Assembly: GCA_964353635.1 (NCBI GenBank) | Contig: CAYGVS010000039.1 | Span: 1-7,422 of the forward strand | Reading direction: 5' to 3' | Length of the DNA: 7,422 nucleotides | From: JAPLVB01 sp964353635 | GTDB lineage: Archaea; Aenigmatarchaeota; Aenigmatarchaeia; QMZP01 | Part shown: piece after piece, positions 1 to 5,621 of the stretch | How positions within the stretch are numbered: the first letter of the stretch is position 1 | How the letters are laid out: each line of letters opens with the position of its first letter | Position numbers and translations under genes: made by a program | Notes under the pieces: generated by a model | What the model was told of the DNA's origin: nothing | Seen by the model: only the letters and a program-made list of their open reading frames with translations | Databases searched by the model: none

Positions 1-13
1 CTTTACCACTCAT
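1..13 (-). CDS. possible 5' end of a gene leaving the window
   Basis: On the minus strand an ATG at 11-13 opens a frame reading Met-Ser-Gly-Lys that runs off the left edge. Only four codons are visible, so nothing can be said of the product. The one supporting sign is a T-rich TATA-like tract about 23 bases upstream, the same spacing seen before other genes here. It may equally be chance. Confidence 0.2.
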
Positions 14-29
14 TCAAAGGTTGTTTCGG

Positions 30-42
30 CAATTAAAAAGAA
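30..42 (-). promoter_or_regulatory. T-rich tract: terminator of Sec61-beta or TATA box of the next gene
   Basis: The minus strand reads TTCTTTTTAATT here, 27-39 bases past the Sec61-beta stop. Archaeal termination uses such oligo-T tracts, so it may end that transcript. It is also about 23 bases upstream of the ATG at 13 and could be that gene's TATA element. The sequence does not decide between the two. Confidence 0.3.
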
Positions 43-68
43 TTATTGGTTGGGCGTGTTATCCAGAA

Positions 69-233
69 TCAGATGGGGAACATGAACTTGAATGCTATTT
101 CCATGGCTATTATGAGAACGCAGACTATAACAACATGTTCAGGCTTGAGCTTTATGGCTTCCTTGGACTCCTCGAAATACCTTACAAGCCCCGCAGTGGA
201 CTGCGGCATCTGCACCTTTTCTTGCTTTGACAT
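69..233 (-). CDS. secG: preprotein translocase subunit Sec61-beta (SecG), archaeal
   Basis: This 54-residue protein is the small beta subunit of the archaeal SecYE-beta protein-conducting channel in the cell membrane. I recognise it by the family signature near the N terminus, MPQSTAGLVRYF (residues 9-20), followed by a charged stretch (EESKEAIKLKPEH) and one transmembrane helix at about residues 33-52 (VVIVCVLIIAMEIAFKFMF). Short cytoplasmic N terminus, single C-terminal helix and length near 50-60 residues are all typical. The ATG at 231-233 gives the expected N terminus (MSKQEKVQ); a weak purine-rich site (GGTTGAG) lies just upstream. A TATA-like box 47 bases upstream suggests a short leader, unlike its divergent neighbour topA. 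A spurious plus-strand frame covers the same bases and should not be annotated. Confidence 0.93.
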   Translation of the reverse strand: MSKQEKVQMPQSTAGLVRYFEESKEAIKLKPEHVVIVCVLIIAMEIAFKFMFPI

Positions 234-274
234 TAATCTCAACCTTATTCAATTAATTGATTTCATGTAGTGAT

Positions 275-286
275 GGTTTAAATAAC
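275..286 (-). promoter_or_regulatory. TATA-like box for Sec61-beta
   Basis: The minus strand reads GTTATTTAAACC, close to the archaeal TATA consensus. It is centred about 47 bases before the Sec61-beta ATG. With initiation about 26 bases downstream this gives a leader of roughly 20 bases, enough to hold the weak ribosome-binding site. The core TTTAAATA can also be read on the plus strand, but there it is too far from topA to be its proximal box. Confidence 0.45.
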
Positions 287-307
287 TAATTGCAAAAAAT
301 CATGAAA

Positions 308-319
308 ACTTATTTAAAC
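308..319 (+). promoter_or_regulatory. TATA-like box for topA (leaderless)
   Basis: The sequence ACTTATTTAAAC, preceded by an A-rich BRE-like stretch (GAAAA at 304-308), is centred at about 314. That is 26 bases before the ATG at 340 and only 20 before the ATG at 334. The archaeal TATA-to-start distance therefore favours initiation at or near 340 and a leaderless mRNA. Confidence 0.5.
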
Positions 320-339
320 AGACATGCCGCATTATGATT

Positions 340-2511
340 ATGACCTACACCTTGATCATTACCGAGAAACCGAACGCTGCAAACCGCATAGCATCTGCTC
401 TTGCTGAGGGCCCTGTGCAGAAGATTTCAAAACACGGCTCGGAATACTACAAGTTCAGAAGGAAAGGAAAGGACATAGTCGTTGTGCCGGCAGTCGGCCA
501 CCTTTTCGTTCTGAATGAAATCAGTGCCAACCGGCACTGGACCTATCCCATATTTTCAGTCGAGTGGAAACCCACGTTCACTGAGAAGAATAATACATGG
601 TCGAAGAAATACTTCCAGAACATCCAGGATCTGGCAAAGCATGCCAGCGAGTTCATTTCTGCATGCGACTTCGACATAGAAGGCTCCGTAATAGCCTACA
701 ACATAATCAGATTCATATGCAACGCCAAGGATGGCAAGCGCATGAAATTCTCCACGCTCACAGATTCGGATATAGTGGAGGCCTACGAGCACGCTTCCTC
801 CCACCTGGATTTCCCCCAGATAGAGGCTGGCCTCGCAAGGCATCAGCTAGATTGGTATTTCGGGATTAACCTTTCAAGGGCGCTAACTCTGGCTCTGGAG
901 CATTCGGGAGGATATTGGACGCTTTCAACAGGAAGGGTCCAGGGACCTACGCTGAGCATCTTGGAAAAGAAGCAGAAGGAGATAAATGCCTTCAAGTCAA
1001 CACCTTATTGGGAGATAGAGCTTGACGGCAAGATAGACGGGAAGGAACTAACCGCCTCCCATATCAAGGACAAGTTCTGGAAAAAGGAGGAGGCAGACAC
1101 GGTCCTTAACAAATGCAAGGGGAAGGACGGAACGATTGAAGATGTTGAGAAGAAGATTAGAAAAGAGAACCCGCCTTTCCCTTTTGACCTGACAACCCTC
1201 CAGAGGGAATCCTACAACCTTTTCGGATATTCTCCAAAGCATACGCTGGACATTGCCCAGGCGCTTTATGAGCATGCACTGATAAGCTATCCGAGGACAT
1301 CCAGCCAGAAGCTTCCTGAGAAAATTGGATGGAAGTCCATCCTTGCCAAGCTTTCTGGCAATCCTGAGTACTCTGAACTTTCTAAGAAAGTCCTCTCCAA
1401 GCCAAACCTGAAGCCTAACGAGGGTCCGAAGGAGGATTCGGCCCACCCATCAATATACCCGACAGGCCACAAGCCTTTCAAGCTGAGCCAGTACCAGAAG
1501 AGGGTCTATGACCTGATTGTCAAGAGGTTTCTTGCGGTTTTCGGCGACCCTGCGATAAGGGAGCAGGTTAGGGTCATTATAAACGTGAACAAAGAGCAAT
1601 TCGTATCCCATGGGATAACAACCGTTAAGCCCGGATGGATGGAGCTTTTCAAGCCTTATACGCGCGCCAAGGAGCAGATGCTGCCCGAGCTAACCGCTGG
1701 AGAAAAAGTCTCGGTGCAGAGGCTCGAGATGCTTGACAAGCAGACAGAGCCTCCAGGAAGGTTCACCCAAGCATCCATCCTCAAAGAGATGGAGACCCTC
1801 GGGCTGGGAACAAAAGCCACCCGCGCGCAGATACTACAGACGCTCTATGACAGGAGCTACATCAAGGACCCCTCAATAATAGTCACAGAGCTCGGGGAGG
1901 CTGTGGTTGATGCCCTGGAGAAGCACTGCCCTGAGATAATATCTGTTGACCTTACAAAGAAGTTCGAGCTGGAGATGGAGCAGATAGAGGATGGAAAGAA
2001 GAAGCGAGAGGAGATAATAAGCAAGGCCGAAAAGGAGCTAGAGCGCATACTCAACGACTTCAAGAAGCACGAAACCGAAATAGGAAAGCACATACTTGCC
2101 GCGGTGAAGGAGTTCGAGAAGGAGGAGCACACCGTGGGCAAATGCGAATGCGGCGGAGAGCTTCATATAATCCACTCCAAGAAGACCGGCAAACGGTTCG
2201 TGGGATGCACGAGATACCCAAAATGCAAGAAGGCTTACCCCATTCCCCAGAGAGGCTTCATCCACGTGATAGACAAGAAATGCTTCTGCGGCTTGGGGAT
2301 TGTGGAAGTGAGGAACAAAGGAAGAAGGCCGTGGAGGCTGTGTTGCATGCATGGGTTCAACACGACTGAGAAGAAATACCTGGAGGCGAAGGCCAACCCC
2401 AAACCTTACATACCCAAGAAACCGCTCCAAGCAAATGAGGCTGCTGCCGAGAAGCCCCCTAAGGCTGCCCAGGCAAAGAAGCCAAGAGCCAAGAAAACCA
2501 CCAGCAAATAA
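340..2511 (+). CDS. topA: DNA topoisomerase I, archaeal type IA
   Basis: This 723-residue enzyme relaxes negative supercoils by cutting one DNA strand through a 5'-phosphotyrosine. The Toprim domain (about residues 1-150) has the catalytic Glu9 in ITEKPNAA and the metal-binding DFDIEG motif (D110, D112, E114). The family motif STGRVQGPTL lies at about 196-205, the active-site Tyr317 is in SYPRTSS, and GLGTKATRAQIL begins at 488. The C terminus has a topoisomerase zinc ribbon (C602, C604, C623, C629) and a second Cys cluster (C648, C650, C668, C669). It ends in a Lys/Ala/Pro-rich, probably disordered tail of about 40 residues that may bind DNA. An in-frame ATG at 334 would add two residues; I chose 340 because of TATA spacing and the family N terminus. 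Diverges from secG. The fold and active site leave little doubt. Confidence 0.96.
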   Translation: MTYTLIITEKPNAANRIASALAEGPVQKISKHGSEYYKFRRKGKDIVVVPAVGHLFVLNEISANRHWTYPIFSVEWKPTFTEKNNTWSKKYFQNIQDLAKHASEFISACDFDIEGSVIAYNIIRFICNAKDGKRMKFSTLTDSDIVEAYEHASSHLDFPQIEAGLARHQLDWYFGINLSRALTLALEHSGGYWTLSTGRVQGPTLSILEKKQKEINAFKSTPYWEIELDGKIDGKELTASHIKDKFWKKEEADTVLNKCKGKDGTIEDVEKKIRKENPPFPFDLTTLQRESYNLFGYSPKHTLDIAQALYEHALISYPRTSSQKLPEKIGWKSILAKLSGNPEYSELSKKVLSKPNLKPNEGPKEDSAHPSIYPTGHKPFKLSQYQKRVYDLIVKRFLAVFGDPAIREQVRVIINVNKEQFVSHGITTVKPGWMELFKPYTRAKEQMLPELTAGEKVSVQRLEMLDKQTEPPGRFTQASILKEMETLGLGTKATRAQILQTLYDRSYIKDPSIIVTELGEAVVDALEKHCPEIISVDLTKKFELEMEQIEDGKKKREEIISKAEKELERILNDFKKHETEIGKHILAAVKEFEKEEHTVGKCECGGELHIIHSKKTGKRFVGCTRYPKCKKAYPIPQRGFIHVIDKKCFCGLGIVEVRNKGRRPWRLCCMHGFNTTEKKYLEAKANPKPYIPKKPLQANEAAAEKPPKAAQAKKPRAKKTTSK

Positions 2512-2514
2512 ACG

Positions 2515-2522
2515 CATATTAG
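2515..2522 (+). promoter_or_regulatory. weak TATA-like box for the small membrane protein
   Basis: CATATTAG is centred about 26 bases before the ATG at 2544, just after the topA stop. The spacing fits a leaderless start, but the match is weak and the gene could instead be read through from topA, 32 bases upstream. Confidence 0.3.
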
Positions 2523-2543
2523 TTTTCAAATGCAATTATTATC

Positions 2544-2786
2544 ATGGCCAGCTTGACCAAGGAGGAGCGCAAGAAGCACATAAGGGAAAGGACCCACGAG
2601 CCTAGGGAAAAAGCCATCGTCCTGGCCGTGCTTGTGGTAATTGTGGCGGCTTTCCTCACAGCCATTTACTTCTCTCTTGCATACAGGCTGAACCCGGCCA
2701 TACCGATAATCCTTATTGTCGCGCTTTTCGTTATCATCATTTTATCAACGTTCTTCGTGGATTTCATATTCTACGAGAGTCAGTAA
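2544..2786 (+). CDS. small two-helix membrane protein, function unknown
   Basis: I do not recognise this 80-residue protein. Its first 23 residues are highly charged and mainly basic (KEERKKHIRERTHEPREK), so the N terminus should be cytoplasmic. Two hydrophobic helices follow at about residues 24-46 and 50-75, joined by a very short turn (YRLNP), so it forms a helical hairpin with both ends inside. The C terminus is FYESQ. There is no signal peptide or cysteine motif. It lies 32 bases after topA on the same strand and converges with the HNH gene, the two stops being 6 bases apart. The ATG is well placed after a possible TATA box, and base composition resembles topA. It is probably a real gene, because the frame is clean and the hydrophobic pattern regular, but its role is open. 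Confidence 0.75.
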   Translation: MASLTKEERKKHIRERTHEPREKAIVLAVLVVIVAAFLTAIYFSLAYRLNPAIPIILIVALFVIIILSTFFVDFIFYESQ

Positions 2787-2792
2787 GAGTTT

Positions 2793-3326
2793 TCAGAAGA
2801 AGCCCTGGAGCCTCTTAATTGCCCCAATCCTTTCCTTCTGCCCGAGCCTGGCCTGCTCTATCCCGAAATCTTGCTTCCACTTATGCCGGCTTCTCTCTTC
2901 CCAGATTCTGAACGCCTCTTTTTCGTGGCGTTCAAACTCTTCTGCAGGGCAATTATTGACCTTGCAGAAATGCTTGATTAAATCGTTTCTTGTCAACCCC
3001 AATTCCATCATTTGCCTTTGTCCGTCTAGGGTATGGCACCAAAGCCCTATGTGCTTAATCTTGTGGCATAAATCACATAAATGATGGATTGCCACCAATC
3101 TTTGAATATGGTTCTTATCATCGTATTCCCAGAATTCATGTGCATCTAACCGAATGCCCTTCTTGCCACATATCCAACATTGGTGGCCTTCCTTCTCAAA
3201 CAAGTTATTCTTGATATCTCTCCACTTATTCAGTTGGTTATTCTTCTTGTAAAACTGATAAAAAGAGGCATACCAGACTGTGGATGGCACCAGCTCTATT
3301 TTCAAGTTAAACCTATGATTTTCCAT
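2793..3326 (-). CDS. HNH endonuclease, partner of the DUF763 gene
   Basis: This 177-residue protein carries a complete HNH (beta-beta-alpha metal) nuclease signature at about residues 50-92. A zinc knuckle pairs C50-x2-C53 with C84-x2-C87, the presumed catalytic His63 sits in LDAHEFW, and further His residues follow in HHLCDLCHKIKH (H81, H82, H88, H92). HNH enzymes cut DNA; the target cannot be read from sequence. The N-terminal 45 residues are basic/aromatic; the C-terminal third is helical and charged. The last residues, AIKRLQGFF, resemble a PCNA-interacting motif and match the end of the DUF763 protein. The ATG lies 9 bases after the DUF763 stop with only a weak site (AAGGT), so translation is probably coupled. 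Base composition is AT-rich (sampled lines 33-40% GC), which could mean transfer. A homing or defence role is possible but unproven. Confidence 0.88.
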   Translation of the reverse strand: MENHRFNLKIELVPSTVWYASFYQFYKKNNQLNKWRDIKNNLFEKEGHQCWICGKKGIRLDAHEFWEYDDKNHIQRLVAIHHLCDLCHKIKHIGLWCHTLDGQRQMMELGLTRNDLIKHFCKVNNCPAEEFERHEKEAFRIWEERSRHKWKQDFGIEQARLGQKERIGAIKRLQGFF

Positions 3327-3335
3327 GTTAGAACC

Positions 3336-4436
3336 TTACTTTATGAAATTCCCTAGCCGCTTTAGTGCATCTACCTTTTCTTTATCGCCTAACTTGGATT
3401 GGTTTATTGCATTATCTAAAATTTCTATTGAATTAGAATATCTATTCAAATCCACCGGTTCAGGATAACCGTCTTTTCCGCCATGGGAAAAGGCGAATTT
3501 GGCCGGATCTTCCCAATCCGGAGATTCTCCATAAATAACCTGAGATATCAATGCGAGAGCCCGAATGGCTTTTGGACCCATACCGTTTATTGAAATAAGC
3601 TCCTCATAGTTTTGTGGCTGAATTTCGTAAGCCCTTCTCAACGTCTCGATATTCCATTTACCCATATTTATTATTGGGTGATGTTCTGGGAGATGAAGAA
3701 TTTTTGGCTTCTCCATTAAGAAGTCCTGAATTAGACTTTGTCTAGAAAACAATGCCTTATGTTGTGGGAAATCCTTTGCAACATCAACGCTAATCTTCCT
3801 CGCTTTTTCTGAGAATCTGGAAACCATGTTCAAGACATCTTTTCCTTTGCTGTCGCATACTATCCCTGTATGCGGCTCTTCCACAAAGCTGCTCACGCCC
3901 TCGGAAAGCCAGTGATATCTGCGAGCATATTTATTTTCAGGATTCATTCCCTGCTGGATGACTGACCATTTGCCTTTTTCAGTGAATACAAAGAAATGGT
4001 GGTAGAGCTGGTAGCCATCTTGGATTCCCGCCGAATCTACCTTGGCTGATAAGCGGCTTGAATATTGCATGCCCTCTATCTGCTTGGTGCTCAGGGAGAA
4101 CTTCTCTCCCAGGGAAAGGATTTCGGAAGGTGTCTTCCTGGAGACAGCGCCTTTTCCGCCTGCGAAAGCCAGACCTAAGTCATTTTCCTTGAGGCCTTCC
4201 TTGAGGGCGCCTGTAGTCGTAGTCGAAAGGCCCGATGAATGCCAGTCGAATCCTAGCACGCATCCGAAAGCCTGGAACCAGTAAGGATCGGAAAGCCTGC
4301 GTAGGAACTCGTCCTGCCCGTACTCAAGAACTATGGCTTCTGTGATTCCTCCCGCCAGCCTGACCATCCTCTTGAAAAGCCATGGAGGGGCCTTGCCAGG
4401 ATGGAGCGGAAGGTCAGAGATCCCTGTGCGTTTCAT
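3336..4436 (-). CDS. DUF763 protein with helix-hairpin-helix motif
   Basis: This 366-residue protein belongs to DUF763 (Pfam PF05559), found in archaea and some bacteria and of unknown function. Family-type blocks include RTGISDLPLHPGKAP (3-17), RRLSDPYWFQAFGCVLGFDW (46-65) with HSSGLSTTTTGALKEGL after it, the His-rich YQLYHHFF (142-149), QGMNPENKYARRYHW (162-176) and FSHGGKDGYPEPVD (316-329). A helix-hairpin-helix-like segment, ISINGMGPKAIRALA (281-295), suggests non-specific DNA contact. The C terminus, ALKRLGNFIK, parallels that of the downstream HNH protein. The ATG at 4434-4436 sits 26 bases after a TATA-like box, so the mRNA is probably leaderless and also carries the HNH gene. The 5' part is about 50-55% GC while the last 500 bases fall to about 32-42% in sampled lines. 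A DNA repair or nuclease-linked role is inference from the motif and neighbour. Confidence 0.92.
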   Translation of the reverse strand: MKRTGISDLPLHPGKAPPWLFKRMVRLAGGITEAIVLEYGQDEFLRRLSDPYWFQAFGCVLGFDWHSSGLSTTTTGALKEGLKENDLGLAFAGGKGAVSRKTPSEILSLGEKFSLSTKQIEGMQYSSRLSAKVDSAGIQDGYQLYHHFFVFTEKGKWSVIQQGMNPENKYARRYHWLSEGVSSFVEEPHTGIVCDSKGKDVLNMVSRFSEKARKISVDVAKDFPQHKALFSRQSLIQDFLMEKPKILHLPEHHPIINMGKWNIETLRRAYEIQPQNYEELISINGMGPKAIRALALISQVIYGESPDWEDPAKFAFSHGGKDGYPEPVDLNRYSNSIEILDNAINQSKLGDKEKVDALKRLGNFIK

Positions 4437-4456
4437 GATTATGATTGGTTTTGGAA

Positions 4457-4467
4457 GGCTTAAAACG
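4457..4467 (-). promoter_or_regulatory. TATA-like box for the DUF763-HNH operon
   Basis: The minus strand reads CGTTTTAAGCC, centred 26 bases before the DUF763 ATG at 4436. The spacing fits a leaderless transcript. It faces the aldolase promoter in a 70-base divergent spacer. Confidence 0.45.
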
Positions 4468-4478
4468 AGATGCCAAAG

Positions 4479-4488
4479 AGGTTAAATC
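4479..4488 (+). promoter_or_regulatory. TATA-like box for the aldolase gene
   Basis: AGGTTAAATC is centred about 23 bases before the ATG at 4507, consistent with a leaderless or very short-leader mRNA. No Shine-Dalgarno-like sequence lies just before that ATG, which is preceded by a C run and AATAAATAC. Confidence 0.4.
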
Positions 4489-4506
4489 TTTTCCCCCAAT
4501 AAATAC

Positions 4507-5424
4507 ATGGCCAAATTCAACCACGAGCAGATAAGAGGAATAGTGGTGCCTTTGGTGACACCTCTGAACACAGACACGACGTTTGATGAAAAAAGCACTC
4601 AAAATCTTGTAAGGCATGTTGTTGGAAAGGAGCCTTACTATGTGCATGCGCTTTTTGTCAACGGGATGACAGGAGAGTTCCCATATCTTGACGAATCAGT
4701 CAGCAAGAAAATGCTTGATGTGACAGTTGATGAATGCAGGGAAAGGATACCAGTTCTGTTCGGGGCTTCTGCGAAGACCTTGGATGAAACTATGGAATTA
4801 TGTGAATACGGAATCGAACACGGTGCTGACGCACTTGTCATAGCCCCTTTCTATTTCTGGGACAGCAACAGAGAGATGCCTGGCCAAATGAAGAAAATTA
4901 CAAAGACAATCAAATTACCTATTTACCTTTACAATAATCCCGTATTTGCTTTGCTAGGCCCAAGGGAAAAGGAGAGGAATATAAAGACAGACATTTACAA
5001 AAGGATAATCCTCGAGAACGAAAATATTATGGGGATAAAGGACAGTTCAGGGGAGATAGAAAGATTTGAGAATTATCGAGCAGCTTCGATTCATAAGAAA
5101 AGCGCAAGAGCCTTCATAGGAGACGAATCGAAAATGAGAATCTGTCCGGATTCGGTTCCAAGCTTTGCCAACCTGGATCCGACATCCTGCAAGAACCTCC
5201 ATAATCACATACTTGATTTTGATTGCAAGAACAAGGCGATAATACAGAGCTACATCAATGAGGTAGGAGAAATTGTCTACTGTGGCAAAAATAAAATTCG
5301 CGGCGGTTTGAAGTATGCGCTCAGCATTCTCGGAATATGCGGGGAAACTGTGCTGGAGCCGGGGCAGGAATTGCTTCCGGAAGAAAAGGAAAAGATTAAG
5401 AGGTTTATCAATAAACATTACTAG
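4507..5424 (+). CDS. DHDPS/NAL-superfamily Schiff-base aldolase, substrate unknown
   Basis: This 305-residue TIM-barrel enzyme belongs to the dihydrodipicolinate synthase/N-acetylneuraminate lyase family, whose members use a Lys Schiff base to join or split pyruvate-containing substrates. Visible landmarks are GIVVPLVTPLN near the start, the pyruvate-carboxylate loop NGMTGE (52-57), APFYF with Tyr116, the YNNP motif with catalytic Tyr142, and the Schiff-base Lys178 in GIKDSSG. Compared with E. coli DapA (recalled), Thr44 is replaced by Met54, the substrate-binding Arg138 position is Phe147, and the stretch between Tyr and Lys is about eight residues longer. The usual GxISVxAN loop is VPSFAN here. 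A lysine-pathway role is therefore doubtful; a keto-deoxy sugar-acid aldolase is one alternative. No lysine genes are nearby. The gene overlaps the next, convergent gene by four bases. Confidence 0.88.
   Translation: MAKFNHEQIRGIVVPLVTPLNTDTTFDEKSTQNLVRHVVGKEPYYVHALFVNGMTGEFPYLDESVSKKMLDVTVDECRERIPVLFGASAKTLDETMELCEYGIEHGADALVIAPFYFWDSNREMPGQMKKITKTIKLPIYLYNNPVFALLGPREKERNIKTDIYKRIILENENIMGIKDSSGEIERFENYRAASIHKKSARAFIGDESKMRICPDSVPSFANLDPTSCKNLHNHILDFDCKNKAIIQSYINEVGEIVYCGKNKIRGGLKYALSILGICGETVLEPGQELLPEEKEKIKRFINKHY
5421..5424. other. CTAG palindrome giving stop codons to both strands
   Basis: Plus-strand bases 5422-5424 are the TAG stop of the aldolase. Minus-strand bases 5423-5421 are the TAG stop of the 66-residue gene. 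The self-complementary CTAG serves both, so the convergent genes have no intergenic space. Confidence 0.9.
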
Positions 5425-5621
5425 TCTTCAAGCGAGACACCAATTCCGTGATTAATCTTGAGATAATTTTTAATTGGTTCAGCATCTTCTTTTTTAACTT
5501 TTAGAAGAATATATCCACTCTCTTCAAAAACAGGGTATTCCATACCTAGTTTTTCAAGCGTCTTCTCCATTACATTTTTGTCACAAACAAATGAGCCAGT
5601 CTGAATTTTCAGCGTTACCAT
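5421..5621 (-). CDS. 66-residue protein translationally coupled to L3, unknown
   Basis: I do not recognise this small soluble protein. Predicted by eye it is alternating strand and helix: MVTLKIQTGSFVC, a helix at about 15-26 (KNVMEKTLEKLG), strand YILLKVK (37-43), a helix (KEDAEPIKNYLK) and a short strand at the end. That beta-alpha-beta-beta-alpha-beta layout would suit a small ferredoxin-like fold, which is inference only. Its ATG directly abuts the L3 stop (TAG-ATG, no gap), and GGTG lies 5 bases before the ATG inside the end of L3, so it is the last gene of the S4-S11-L3 operon. It shares the palindrome CTAG with the aldolase gene on the other strand. Composition is more AT-rich than the ribosomal genes. 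The precise junctions and clean frame support a real gene. Confidence 0.75.
   Translation of the reverse strand: MVTLKIQTGSFVCDKNVMEKTLEKLGMEYPVFEESGYILLKVKKEDAEPIKNYLKINHGIGVSLED
5487..5502 (+). terminator. possible oligo-T terminator of the aldolase gene
   Basis: Plus-strand sequence CTTCTTTTTTAACTTT, with six consecutive T, lies about 65 bases after the aldolase stop. A shorter T run is at 5467-5471. Such tracts can end archaeal transcripts. This one lies inside the convergent 66-residue gene, as it must because there is no spacer. Confidence 0.35.

Noticed and set aside
21..270. Two plus-strand frames of 69 and 74 residues at the left end
   Set aside because: They lie opposite the recognisable Sec61-beta gene, match no family I know, and have no plus-strand promoter or ribosome-binding site.
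2038..2535. Long minus-strand frame of 165 residues opposite the 3' end of topA
   Set aside because: It is a Leu/Phe/Arg-rich antisense shadow of the topA coding frame with no recognisable domain.
4414..4647. Minus-strand frame of 77 residues across the DUF763-aldolase spacer
   Set aside because: It overlaps the starts of two well-supported genes and both of their promoters.
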